A stretch of 64,000 nucleotides of DNA from an uncultured Mycoplasmatota bacterium. Lineage in GTDB: Bacteria; Bacillota_I; Bacilli_A; RF39; UBA660. The stretch lies in the NCBI GenBank assembly GCA_900543825.1, contig UQSR01000001.1, positions 62,001-126,000 of the forward strand, in the 5' to 3' direction. A model generated the notes under the pieces. That model searched no databases. It was not told the origin of the DNA and saw only the letters and a list, made by a program, of their open reading frames with translations. A program made the translations under genes and the position numbers. Within the stretch, counting starts at the first letter, position 1, and each line of letters starts with the position of its first letter. Positions 7,901 through 16,231 of this stretch are shown piece by piece.

Positions 7901-8542
7901 GCAGCTGCTATGAAAGAGGCTGGTATGGATGAGGATGGTAAGACTATCCTATATGATGGTAGAACTGGTGAAGAGTTTGATAGTAGAATTTCTGTTGGTG
8001 TTATGTATATGATTAAACTTCATCACATGGTTGATGATAAATTACATGCTAGAGCTACTGGTCCTTATTCACTTGTTACACAACAACCTCTTGGTGGTAA
8101 AGCTCAACTTGGTGGTCAGAGATTTGGTGAAATGGAAGTATGGGCTCTTGAGGCTTATGGTGCTTCACATGTACTTCAAGAAATTCTTACTTATAAATCA
8201 GATGATGTTGTAGGTAGAGTTAAAGTATATGAGGCTTTAGTTAAGGGTCAACCTTTACCAAAACCTGGTATACCAGAGGCGTTTAGAGTTCTTATTAAGG
8301 AATTCCAAGCATTAGGACTTGATATTTCTGTTATTAATAATAATGATGATGTTGTAAGTTTTGATGAACTTGAAAGAAATGCTAATCTTGATGAGAATCC
8401 TATAGCGGAAGAAATTACTAATGATGAAACATTTAAATCTTTTGATGAAGAAGAGAATTTGGATGATGAGGATTTAGAAGAAGAAATAGATGATGATGAT
8501 ATTGATTTTGAAGATAATTTTGAGGAAGGAGGTGATTTCTAA
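4934..8542 (+). CDS. rpoB: DNA-directed RNA polymerase subunit beta
   Basis: 1202 residues, full-length beta subunit, half of the RNA polymerase catalytic cleft. Clear landmarks are FFGSSQLSQFMDQTNPIAELTHKRRLSALGPGG (rifampicin pocket, with the usual Asp, His and Ser residues present, so no classical resistance change is seen), GANIGLITSL, and GDKMSGRHGNKGVIS. The last about 55 residues are strongly acidic (long Asp/Glu runs). Start ATG 4934 (MAYKLKQSGDYRKRRNFS) has AGGGGTGA upstream; an in-frame ATG at 4889 lacks a ribosome site. The stop overlaps the rpoC start by one base (TAATG). Confidence 0.98.
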   Translation: MAYKLKQSGDYRKRRNFSMIKNSLAISDLLEVQTESYKWFASEGVKEVFETFSPIESFSGSLSLEFGEYEFGTPRYSIKECKDRQITYAAPLKVQTRLFNNETGEVKEQEIFLGDMPLMTEAGTFIINGAERVVVSQLVRSPSVYYSKEIDKNGKPVFASKVIPSRGTWLEYETDAKDIIYVRIDRNRKVPMTTLLRAVGLSSDSDILSLFDNDIYLKNTIEKDSSHNTDEALIEIYEKLRPGEPTTLDSSKNQLITRFFDDFHYDLAKVGRYKFNKKLNVKDRLLGNRLAEDIVIDGEVKIPRDTLINKEVYDELCTYLDNGYGITEAKVNEDLTINSSIDEHNKIQVIHLYSNTDDKKIVKVIGNDPNANIMNLTISDFYATVSYYLNLNDGIGKDDEIDHLGNRRVKQVGELLQNQFKIGFSRMERVIRERMTTQDIETVTPKTLINIRPVTAVIKEFFGSSQLSQFMDQTNPIAELTHKRRLSALGPGGLSRDRAGIEVRDVNSSHYGRICPIESPEGANIGLITSLASYAKIDEYGFIQTPYRKVVNSHLTDEVVYLTADEEEDFYISQATVNVDDDNMITDKTVAGRYRGENVLVSPDKVDYIDVSPQQVVSVTTSLIPFLEHDDATRALMGANMQRQALPLLKTEAPFVGTGAEYIAARDSGSVVVAKADGIVSYADAKKIVVKNAKGEDVYYLATFERSNQGETFNHVPIVREGDKVKRGQIIADGPSTDMGELALGKNVVVAFTTFNGYNYEDAVIMNERLVKDDVYTSLHIEDYEIQCRDTKLGPEEITRDIPNVGEEARRNLDENGIVRIGTEVHEGDILVGKVTPKGMADLTSEEKLLHAIFGEKTREVRNSSLTVPHGGDGVVHDVKVYTKDDNEDLPSGVSMVVRVYIIQKRKIQVGDKMSGRHGNKGVISLILPSEDMPFLPDGTPVDIMLNPQGVPSRMNIGQILELHLGMAGKKLGVHFATPVLDGAKREDIAAAMKEAGMDEDGKTILYDGRTGEEFDSRISVGVMYMIKLHHMVDDKLHARATGPYSLVTQQPLGGKAQLGGQRFGEMEVWALEAYGASHVLQEILTYKSDDVVGRVKVYEALVKGQPLPKPGIPEAFRVLIKEFQALGLDISVINNNDDVVSFDELERNANLDENPIAEEITNDETFKSFDEEENLDDEDLEEEIDDDDIDFEDNFEEGGDF

Positions 8543-11500
8543 TGTTAGAAGCTAATGATTTTAAGGCTCTTAAGATTGGAATTGCCTCTCCGGAAAAGAT
8601 TAGATCTTGGTCTTATGGTGAAGTTTTGAAACCTGAGACTATTAACTACAGAACTTTGAAACCTGAGAGAGATGGTTTGTTCTGTGAAAAGATTTTTGGA
8701 CCTACTAGAGATTATGAATGTTCTTGTGGTAAGTATAAAAGACTTAGATATAAGAATATTGTCTGTGATAGATGTGGAGTAGAAGTTACAAAATCTTCTG
8801 TTAGAAGAGAAAGAATGGGTCATATTGAACTTGCTACTCCAGTAAGTCACATTTGGTATGTAAAGGGTGTTCCTTCATATATTGGACTTACTCTTGATAT
8901 GTCTCCTAGAGACTTAGAGGAAGTTATATACTTTGTTTCTTATGTTGTTCTTGATCCTGGTGCTACTACTTTGATTAAGAAGCAAACTTTATCTGATAAA
9001 GAATATAGAGCATATTATGAGAAATATGGTAATACTTTTAGAGTTGGTATGGGAGCAGAAGCTATCAAAGAATTGTTATCTGAAGTTGATGTTAATAAGG
9101 AATTAGAAGAAATTCAAAAGGAACTTGATGGTGCTACTGGACAAAAGAGAACTAAACTTGTTAAGAGGTTAGAGGTTATTAATGCTTTTGTTCAATCTGG
9201 TAATAGACCTGAATGGATGATTATTGAAGCTCTTCCTGTTATTCCTCCTGAACTTAGACCTATGATTCAACTTGATGGTGGTAGATTTGCTACTAGTGAC
9301 TTAAATGATTTATATAGAAGAGTTATTAATAGAAATAATAGACTTAAGAAACTTATTGAACTTGGTGCTCCTTCTATTATTGTTCAAAATGAGAAGAGAA
9401 TGCTTCAAGAGGCTGTTGATTCTTTATTTGATAATGGTAGAAGAGGTAGAAGTGTAACTGGAGCAGGTAATAGAGCTCTTAAGAGTTTATCTTCTATGCT
9501 TAAGAGTAAACAAGGTAGATTTAGACAAAATTTACTTGGTAAGAGAGTTGATTATTCTGGACGTAGTGTTATTGTTGTTGGACCGGACTTAAAGATGTAT
9601 CAATGTGGTATTCCTAAGGAGATGGCTCTTGAGTTATTTAAACCTCATGTTATTCATGGTTTGACTGAAAAGGGCTTAGCTAATAATATTAAGTCCGCTA
9701 AAAAGATGATTGAAAATCAGGATCCTAAGGTATGGGATATTGTTGAAGAGGTTATTAAAGAGCATCCTGTTATGCTTAACCGTGCTCCTACTCTTCATAG
9801 ACTTGGTATTCAAGCATTTGAACCTAAACTTGTTAGTGGCAAAGCTATTAGGCTTCACCCTCTAGTTTGTACAGCATTTAATGCTGACTTTGATGGAGAC
9901 CAGATGGCTGTTCACGTACCTTTAAGTGAAGAGGCTAAGGCTGAAGCTAGAATACTTATGCTTGGTTCTAATAATATTTTATCTCCTAAAAATGGTGATC
10001 CTATTGTTACTCCTTCTCAGGATATGATTCTTGGTAATTATTATATTACTATGGAGAAGGCTGATTATCCTGGTGAGGGTAGGGTATTTAAGAATACTAA
10101 TGAGGCTTTAATGGCTTATCAAAGAAGAGAAATTAAACTTCAAAGTAGAATTGCTATCCCTGTTAATTCATTTAAACATAAGGTGTTCTTAGATGAAGAT
10201 AAGAATAAGTATTTGGTTACTACTCCTGGTAAGATTATATTTAATGAGATTTTACCTGATTCATTCCCTTACTTATGTGAGGCTACTAGTGAAAATATTG
10301 AGGGTATTACTCCTAGTAAGTATTTTATTGAATATGGAGAAAATATTCCTGAAAAAATTAAGGAAATGCCTCTTACTACTCCTTTTAATAAGGGTGCACT
10401 TGAGAAGATTATTGCTCAAATGTTTAAGAGATATAAGACTACTGAAACTAGTATTTTCCTAGATAAACTTAAGGATTTAGGATTTAAGTATTCCACTTAT
10501 TCTGGTATTACTATTGCTGTAAGTGATGTTATTACTAGTAAGAATAAGGATGCTATTGTTGAGAAATCTAATGAAGAAATTAAGAAGGTTAACAAGCAAT
10601 TCCAAAGAGGTCTTATTACTGATAGAGAAAGACTTGAACTTGTTATTGATATATGGACTAAGGCTAAAGAAGAAATTCAGGATGAACTTCAAAGTTATGC
10701 TAAAAGTTATGTAGATAATCCTATCTTTATAATGATGAATTCTAAAGCTAGAGGATCTATTTCTAACTTTGTACAGCTTGCTGGTATGAGAGGATTAATG
10801 GCTAAACCTAATGGTGAAACTATTGAGATTCCAATATTGTCTTCATTTAGTGATGGTCTATCGGTATCTGAATTCTTCCTATCTACACATAGTGCTAGAA
10901 AAGGTAGTGCTGATACTGCTTTAAAAACTGCTGACTCTGGTTATATGACTAGAAGACTTGTTGATGTAGCACAGGATATTATTGTTAAGGAAGAGGATTG
11001 CGGTACTATTCAAGGTGCTTTAGTTAGTGCTTTTATGGATGATAAGGATGGTATTATTGAACCTTTATATGATAGAATTGTTGGTAGATATACTAATAAA
11101 AAGGTTATTAATCCTGAAACTAAGGAAGTTATTATTGATAAGAATGAGTATATTACTGAGGCTATTGCCAATAAGATAATTAAAGCTGGTATTACTGAAG
11201 TTGAGATTAGAACTGTTCTTACTTGTAAGACTGATCATGGTGTTTGTCAACATTGTTATGGTAGAAACTTGGCTACTGGTAATATTGTTGAAATTGGTGA
11301 AGCTGTTGGTGTTATGGGTGCTCAATCTATTGGTGAACCTGGTACTCAGCTTACCATGAGAACATTCCATACTGGTGGTGTTGCTGGTGCGGATATTACT
11401 CAAGGTCTTCCGAGAGTTGAAGAGTTATTTGAGGCTAGAATGCCTAAAGGTAAGGCTACTATTAGTGAAATTAGTGGTGTTATTTCTAAGATTGAAGAAG

Positions 11501-12168
11501 CTGGCGGTAAATTTAAGGTATATGTTAAGAATGATACTGAAACTCGTGAACATGTTACTTTATATGGTGCTAAGCTTAGAGTAGAAAAGGGAGATAAGAT
11601 TGAAGCTGGTGATAGACTTACTGAGGGTTCTGTATCTCCTAAAGAGTTACTTGCAGTAACTGATCCTAATACTGTACAACAATATATTCTTAAAGAAGTA
11701 CAAAAGGTATATAGATCACAGGGTGTTGATATTAGTGATAAGCATGTTGAGATTATTGCTAGAAGAATGATTTCTAAAGTTAGAATTATGGATGCTGGTG
11801 ATACTTTATTTGTACCTAGTACTACTGTATCTTTACAAGAATTTACTAAGGGTAATAGAGATGTTATTATTCAAGGTAAGAAACCTGCTATTGGGCAACC
11901 TATACTTCTTGGTATTACTAAGGCTGCTCTTGAGACTGATTCGTTCTTATCTGCTGCTTCATTCCAAGAGACTACTAGAATCTTAACTGAAGCTTCTGTT
12001 AAGGGTAAAGTTGATAAACTTCAGGGATTAAAAGAAAATGTTATTATTGGTAAGTTAATTCCTGCTGGTACTGGAGCTAAAGAATATATGGATGTTGGTT
12101 ATTCTTTAGAACATGAATTTCTTGATGATGATGCTTCAGAAGTATTAGAAGAAGAATTTATTGATTAA
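8542..12168 (+). CDS. rpoC: DNA-directed RNA polymerase subunit beta'
   Basis: 1208 residues. The N-terminal zinc site CSCGKYKRLRYKNIVCDRCG (about residues 60-78), the catalytic NADFDGDQMAVH metal-binding loop, and the second zinc site CKTDHGVCQHC are all intact, so the subunit should be active. The ribosome site AAGGAGGTGAT lies inside the end of rpoB, and TAATG overlap indicates coupled translation. A strong terminator follows. Length is typical for Bacillota beta'. Confidence 0.98.
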   Translation: MLEANDFKALKIGIASPEKIRSWSYGEVLKPETINYRTLKPERDGLFCEKIFGPTRDYECSCGKYKRLRYKNIVCDRCGVEVTKSSVRRERMGHIELATPVSHIWYVKGVPSYIGLTLDMSPRDLEEVIYFVSYVVLDPGATTLIKKQTLSDKEYRAYYEKYGNTFRVGMGAEAIKELLSEVDVNKELEEIQKELDGATGQKRTKLVKRLEVINAFVQSGNRPEWMIIEALPVIPPELRPMIQLDGGRFATSDLNDLYRRVINRNNRLKKLIELGAPSIIVQNEKRMLQEAVDSLFDNGRRGRSVTGAGNRALKSLSSMLKSKQGRFRQNLLGKRVDYSGRSVIVVGPDLKMYQCGIPKEMALELFKPHVIHGLTEKGLANNIKSAKKMIENQDPKVWDIVEEVIKEHPVMLNRAPTLHRLGIQAFEPKLVSGKAIRLHPLVCTAFNADFDGDQMAVHVPLSEEAKAEARILMLGSNNILSPKNGDPIVTPSQDMILGNYYITMEKADYPGEGRVFKNTNEALMAYQRREIKLQSRIAIPVNSFKHKVFLDEDKNKYLVTTPGKIIFNEILPDSFPYLCEATSENIEGITPSKYFIEYGENIPEKIKEMPLTTPFNKGALEKIIAQMFKRYKTTETSIFLDKLKDLGFKYSTYSGITIAVSDVITSKNKDAIVEKSNEEIKKVNKQFQRGLITDRERLELVIDIWTKAKEEIQDELQSYAKSYVDNPIFIMMNSKARGSISNFVQLAGMRGLMAKPNGETIEIPILSSFSDGLSVSEFFLSTHSARKGSADTALKTADSGYMTRRLVDVAQDIIVKEEDCGTIQGALVSAFMDDKDGIIEPLYDRIVGRYTNKKVINPETKEVIIDKNEYITEAIANKIIKAGITEVEIRTVLTCKTDHGVCQHCYGRNLATGNIVEIGEAVGVMGAQSIGEPGTQLTMRTFHTGGVAGADITQGLPRVEELFEARMPKGKATISEISGVISKIEEAGGKFKVYVKNDTETREHVTLYGAKLRVEKGDKIEAGDRLTEGSVSPKELLAVTDPNTVQQYILKEVQKVYRSQGVDISDKHVEIIARRMISKVRIMDAGDTLFVPSTTVSLQEFTKGNRDVIIQGKKPAIGQPILLGITKAALETDSFLSAASFQETTRILTEASVKGKVDKLQGLKENVIIGKLIPAGTGAKEYMDVGYSLEHEFLDDDASEVLEEEFID

Positions 12169-12173
12169 TTATT

Positions 12174-12207
12174 AAAGTCATAACCTTTGGTTATGGCTTT
12201 TTGTTTT
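12174..12207 (+). terminator. Terminator after rpoC
   Basis: AAAGTCATAACC (12174-12185) pairs with GGTTATGGCTTT (12189-12200) with one G-T pair and a TTT loop, followed by TTGTTTT. Confidence 0.9.
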
Positions 12208-12256
12208 GAAGCCTTTTGTCTTCAAAAAGAACTTTAGAGCCTGTAGTCTCTAAAGT
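12205..12256. repeat. Two consecutive hairpins with similar eight-base loops
   Basis: Directly after the rpoC terminator come TTGAAG/CTTCAA with loop CCTTTTGT, and AACTTTAGAG/CTCTAAAGTT with loop CCTGTAGT. Both loops fit CCTNNNGT. They lie just before a promoter, so they could be operators, processing sites or remnants of a repeat. The second shares an inverted 11-base word with 4088-4098. Confidence 0.4.
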
Positions 12257-12257
12257 T

Positions 12258-12286
12258 TTGCTATTTTTCTTGGGTTGTGTTATACT
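12258..12286 (+). promoter_or_regulatory. Promoter for the HExxH protein gene
   Basis: TTGCTA (12258-12263), 17-base spacer, TATACT (12281-12286). It fixes the transcript start near 12293, so translation should begin at ATG 12303 and not at the upstream TTG at 12216. Confidence 0.5.
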
Positions 12287-12302
12287 TTTTGTGGTGATAT
12301 CT

Positions 12303-12998
12303 ATGTTTAAGGTATATGATGATAGTAATTTTGTTATTAATTATCAAGATAATTTGGAAAAGTTAGTTACTAATTTTGTTTGTTATTATAAGAATAATAT
12401 TAATGAATTACTTAAAAAGTTTTATTTAGGAAGTATTGATAAAATGGAAATTAGGTTATTTTCTGATAAGGATTTACTTAGTTATATACCTTATAAGTTA
12501 GGAGATTTTGCTGGTTTCTTTAATAATAATGGTGTTAATTGTTATATTAATATTAATGGTAAGAAGAGTGAAGATGATATTATTAAAGCTATTATGCATG
12601 AAATTGTACATCATATTTATAGGTTTTATATTGAAAGTGATACTACTAATAGAATTATTTGGTTTGATGAAGGACTTGCTATGAATTTTTCTTTACAAAA
12701 TGATAAGTATAATGATGATGATAATTTTAAAGAATTTTTAGTTAATAAAATATTTTCTATTAAGAGTATTTCTTGTATTAATGATTTAAATCATGGTGGT
12801 AGTTTTGTTAATGATAACTATAATGGGTATGATTTATCATATTTAGTAGTTAGATATTTAATTGAGACTAATAGTCAAAGGGATTTCTACTTTATTATGA
12901 AGGATAAAGATTTAATTAAAAGTATTGGTAATAATGTATTAGAGAGTGCTATGAAATATTATAAGAATAAATATTTTAATACTTTAAATATAAAATAG
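12303..12998 (+). CDS. HExxH metalloprotease-like protein (gluzincin/peptidase MA type)
   Basis: 231 residues. A zinc-metallopeptidase motif HEIVHH places His99, Glu100 and His103, and WFDEGLA places a third zinc ligand candidate Glu123 twenty residues later, the gluzincin spacing (HExxH...E). The substrate is unknown. If translation starts at ATG 12303 (GTGGTGAT upstream) the protein has no signal peptide and is cytosolic. A TTG start at 12216 would add a hydrophobic N-terminal helix and make it membrane-anchored; the promoter at 12258-12286 argues against that, but the choice is not certain. Confidence 0.65.
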   Translation: MFKVYDDSNFVINYQDNLEKLVTNFVCYYKNNINELLKKFYLGSIDKMEIRLFSDKDLLSYIPYKLGDFAGFFNNNGVNCYININGKKSEDDIIKAIMHEIVHHIYRFYIESDTTNRIIWFDEGLAMNFSLQNDKYNDDDNFKEFLVNKIFSIKSISCINDLNHGGSFVNDNYNGYDLSYLVVRYLIETNSQRDFYFIMKDKDLIKSIGNNVLESAMKYYKNKYFNTLNIK

Positions 12999-13027
12999 TG
13001 TTTTATTAATAAAATTTTAATTATAAG

Positions 13028-13056
13028 TTTACATTTTGGGGGTTTTGATATATAAT
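13028..13056 (+). promoter_or_regulatory. Promoter for the acyl-adenylating enzyme gene
   Basis: TTTACA (13028-13033), exactly 17 bases, TATAAT (13051-13056). The predicted transcript begins near 13063, which supports ATG 13081 as the start codon. Confidence 0.65.
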
Positions 13057-13080
13057 ACTTGCATGTTGGGAGATGGTTAT

Positions 13081-14829
13081 ATGAATTTTACTGGTTATCC
13101 ATCTATAGATAATATTCATAATAAAGATTATAGTTTTTTTGATAGAAATCCTATAATACCTGATATGAGTATTTATAATACTATTAATATGCTTAGTACT
13201 TTTTATAGAAAAGAAGAAGCTATTGATTGTTTAGATTTGAATGTTAATTATGATGCGATGATTAATGATACTGTTTTGTTATCTAAAACTTTTAAAGAAC
13301 TTGGTATTAAGAAGGGTGACATTATATCGGTATCTATGCCTAATTTTTATCAGGGTGTAATAGTTTATTTGGCCGCTAATAGAATAGGAGCTGTTACTAC
13401 TTTTATTAATTCTATGTCTTCTATAGAAGAAGTTCTTGGTTATCTTAATGAGTTTGAATCTAGTTTGTTTATTAATTTTGATAAAGATAGTGAGTATAAT
13501 AAGAAGATTAAAGATAATAGTAAGGTTAAAAATATTATTACTTTAAATAAAGATGAAATTAATACTAAGAATTATGGTAATATAACTAGTAGTGCTAATG
13601 GATATAGGGATGATTTATCTTTTAGTGATATTGGTAGTATAGCTAAATATTATAAGAGACCGATATATACTTTATATGGTGGTAAGGAAGATTCACTTAT
13701 ACTTTTTACTAGTGGTTCTACTGGTAATCCTAAGAGTGTAGTTCTTACTAATCAAAATATATTAGCTTCTGGAATTTATATGAAGAATACTGGTAGGATT
13801 AAAGCTAAGGTTGGTGAAAGATGTTTGGTATGTGTTCCATTTTCTTATCCTTATGGTTTTGCTACTTCTACTATTATGAGTTTAATATGTGGTAGAGTAG
13901 CGGTGCTTGCTCCTACTTTAAGTAAAGATAATATTAGATATTATTTGAGTAAAAATCCTAATTATGTATTTGGTAGTCCTGCTCTTCTTGAGCTTATTAA
14001 AAGAAATGTTAAGGATAGTGATGATTTATCTAGTATTCATACTTTCGTTTCTGGTGGGGATTTTCTTACTGTTAGTCAGAATAAAGCTGGAGTAGAATTC
14101 TTTAGAAAGCATGGTGCTGAAACTATAATATGTAATGGTTCTGGTAATGCTGAGACTGTTGGTACTAATACGATGGCTGTTGGTTCAATTAATAAGCCTG
14201 AAACGGTTGGTAGAGTACTTGTTGGCACTAAAGCTATTGTTGTTAATCCTGATACTTTAGAAGAAGTTAAATATGGTGAAGAGGGTATGCTTTGTATTTC
14301 TGGCAAGCATGTATTTAAAGGCTATTATAAGAATGAAGATATGAGTCGTGAGACTAAATTTGTATATAAAGGAATAGAATATTATAAAACCGGGAATATG
14401 GGTATTTTAGATACTGATGGTTACTTTACTTTAACTGGTAGAAGTAGTAGATATTATATTAGGTCGGATTTAAATAAAGTTTATCTTGAACATATACAAA
14501 ATGTTATATCTTTAATTGATGTTGTTGATTCATGTTGTGTTGTACCTAAGCCTGATAGGGATTTATTATTTACTAATAAGGCTTATGTTGTACTTAAAGA
14601 TGGTGTTTTACCTTCTCTTGAAGTAAGTGACTATATAATGAATATGTGTTACAAACCTTTATATAATAGTGTTACTGGTGAAATGGTTCAACTTAAACCT
14701 TTTGAAGTTCCTGAATCTATAACTTTTTTAGATGTGCTTCCAAGAACTAAGGCTGATAAGGTTGATTATACTTTTTTGGAAAATATGGCTAAGAATGAGG
14801 TTAAAATTAAAAAGAAAGAACTTAAGTAG
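13081..14829 (+). CDS. AMP-dependent acyl-CoA synthetase/ligase (ANL superfamily)
   Basis: 582 residues. The adenylation P-loop LILFTSGSTGNPKSVVLTNQN, the GEEGMLCISGKHVFKGYY region and the YKTGNMGILDTDGYFTLTGRSSRYY hinge region are those of the ANL family, which activates a carboxylic acid as acyl-AMP and usually passes it to CoA or a carrier. The common TGD motif reads TGN here. No carrier protein or partner gene is adjacent, so the substrate cannot be named. ATG 13081 has GGGAGATGG upstream; the frame is open from 13036 but that precedes the predicted transcript start. Confidence 0.85.
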   Translation: MNFTGYPSIDNIHNKDYSFFDRNPIIPDMSIYNTINMLSTFYRKEEAIDCLDLNVNYDAMINDTVLLSKTFKELGIKKGDIISVSMPNFYQGVIVYLAANRIGAVTTFINSMSSIEEVLGYLNEFESSLFINFDKDSEYNKKIKDNSKVKNIITLNKDEINTKNYGNITSSANGYRDDLSFSDIGSIAKYYKRPIYTLYGGKEDSLILFTSGSTGNPKSVVLTNQNILASGIYMKNTGRIKAKVGERCLVCVPFSYPYGFATSTIMSLICGRVAVLAPTLSKDNIRYYLSKNPNYVFGSPALLELIKRNVKDSDDLSSIHTFVSGGDFLTVSQNKAGVEFFRKHGAETIICNGSGNAETVGTNTMAVGSINKPETVGRVLVGTKAIVVNPDTLEEVKYGEEGMLCISGKHVFKGYYKNEDMSRETKFVYKGIEYYKTGNMGILDTDGYFTLTGRSSRYYIRSDLNKVYLEHIQNVISLIDVVDSCCVVPKPDRDLLFTNKAYVVLKDGVLPSLEVSDYIMNMCYKPLYNSVTGEMVQLKPFEVPESITFLDVLPRTKADKVDYTFLENMAKNEVKIKKKELK

Positions 14830-14841
14830 TTTTTTCTTTTT
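14809..14841 (+). terminator. Terminator overlapping the end of the ANL gene
   Basis: An A-rich arm (14809-14821) pairs with a T-rich arm (14829-14841) with one G-T pair around a seven-base loop, and the T-rich arm itself supplies the U tract. The AT-only stem makes it weaker than most here. Confidence 0.55.
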
Positions 14842-15048
14842 AATTGGGATTTTATAGAATTGTGAATAAAATTCGCTAAAAAAATTTTTAAATTGTTTCT
14901 ATATTTTTAGAATTTATTTTTTTTATTATATTAATGTCGAATTCATATAGAAATTATTTTGATAAATTTTAAATATATTAGTTTTAAAAAATCCTTGGCT
15001 AAATAGAACTAATATTATATTATATAGTTGTATTGTGAGGTGCTAAGT

Positions 15049-16071
15049 ATGAAAGAAATTAAACCATTAGTAGCATGGTTGACTACTAATAGAACATGTA
15101 ATAATAAATGTAAATGGTGTTATACATATAATTATAAATGTAGTAATCTAAAAATGAACAATGAAAAATTAAAAGATACTGTTGATGTTCTTGCGGAAAA
15201 TGGTATAAAAAAAATAATATTAATTGGAGGAGAACCTACTATAAATAATGATATTATTGATATTATTAAATATATAAATAAAAAAAATATAATTGTTTCA
15301 ATCGCTTCAAATGGTAGAAGGTTTTCTGACATTTCTTTTACTCAAAAATGTAAAGAAGCTGGTTTAAATTTTGCAAATATTTCTTTGAAAGGAATCAATG
15401 AAGAACAATATATTGAAAATACCAACTCTATTGGCTTTTTTGAAACAATTCAAGGGTATAATAATATCAAAAATAGTAATATTGATTCAATTGTATCTTA
15501 TGTTATTACAAAAAATGATAGTAAAGAATTTTATGATTTAAAAGAAGTATTATTAAAAAACAATATTAATTCTATTCTATTATTATTATATAAACCTTCA
15601 ATAAATACATCAAGTAATGATAAAGGACCATCAATTAATGAACTTGCAGAAGCATGTAAAACTATATATTATATATTTAATAACTCTGGTATTAATGTAA
15701 AATTCGAAATGTCAATTCCGCTTTGTTTATTTGAAAAAGAATTTTTAAATACTCTAATCAATAATAATATGATATCTACTTGTTGCCATATAACAAAAGG
15801 AAATGGTATTGTTTTTGATACTGATTTTAATATATTACCTTGTAATCATTTTGTTGATAATCCGTTGAACGAGCATCCTATTTCTACAGAAAATATTATT
15901 GATTTTTGGAATTCAAAAACTTGTGTTGATTTTAGAAATACTATTAGAAAATATCCTTCAAAAAAGTGCATAAATTGTGAAAAATGGAATATTTGTGGGG
16001 GAGGCTGCTTATTAAGATGGTTAAGTGAAAAACCTGAAAATATTATTCCTGGTTTTAATGAAAGGAGGTGA
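15049..16071 (+). CDS. Radical SAM/SPASM peptide-modifying enzyme (putative RiPP maturase)
   Basis: 340 residues. Residues 17-24 are CNNKCKWC, the radical SAM CxxxCxxC that binds the [4Fe-4S] cluster and S-adenosylmethionine, followed by GGEPT. The C-terminal part is SPASM-like: Cys245/Cys246 and Cys265 (ILPCNHF), then Cys307, 310, 316 and 320 as CxxCx5CxxxC. The last cysteine of a seven-Cys SPASM motif is absent because the protein ends 20 residues later. Such enzymes install thioether or other crosslinks in small peptides, and a Cys-rich peptide gene follows directly, its Shine-Dalgarno lying in the last codons. Start ATG 15049 follows GAGGTG. Lys is almost always AAA, unlike neighbours, suggesting acquisition. 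Confidence 0.85.
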   Translation: MKEIKPLVAWLTTNRTCNNKCKWCYTYNYKCSNLKMNNEKLKDTVDVLAENGIKKIILIGGEPTINNDIIDIIKYINKKNIIVSIASNGRRFSDISFTQKCKEAGLNFANISLKGINEEQYIENTNSIGFFETIQGYNNIKNSNIDSIVSYVITKNDSKEFYDLKEVLLKNNINSILLLLYKPSINTSSNDKGPSINELAEACKTIYYIFNNSGINVKFEMSIPLCLFEKEFLNTLINNNMISTCCHITKGNGIVFDTDFNILPCNHFVDNPLNEHPISTENIIDFWNSKTCVDFRNTIRKYPSKKCINCEKWNICGGGCLLRWLSEKPENIIPGFNERR

Positions 16072-16076
16072 TATTG

Positions 16077-16217
16077 ATGTCTGCTTTAGAAATAGTAAAA
16101 ACATGTTATAAAGGTACTGAAATTGATGCACCATTAGTTACAGGCATAGTTTGTAATAATTTAGATTGTGATTGTGTTGACTCTGATTGCTCTATAGGTA
16201 CATATTGTGAAGGATAA
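16077..16217 (+). CDS. Six-cysteine 46-residue peptide, putative RiPP precursor
   Basis: A short gene with one of the best ribosome sites in the window (AAAGGAGGTGAT, five to seven bases before ATG 16077). The product starts MSALEIVKTCYKGTEIDAPL and has six cysteines at 10, 26, 31, 33, 38 and 44; the last five fall in a 19-residue Asp-rich tail containing CDCVDSDC. The N-terminal half would be the leader and the C-terminal half the core. It resembles ranthipeptide/sactipeptide precursors, including the six-cysteines-in-about-45 arrangement of SCIFF peptides, but the sequence is not SCIFF. It lies 5 bases after the radical SAM gene. Precursor role is inferred from composition and neighbour. 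Confidence 0.75.
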   Translation: MSALEIVKTCYKGTEIDAPLVTGIVCNNLDCDCVDSDCSIGTYCEG

Positions 16218-16231
16218 GATTGGTGGTTAAT

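Noticed and set aside
12216..12302. TTG-initiated extension giving the HExxH protein an N-terminal membrane helix.
   Set aside because: It runs through a hairpin and a good promoter whose start lies downstream; ATG 12303 has a ribosome site. Kept as a less likely alternative.
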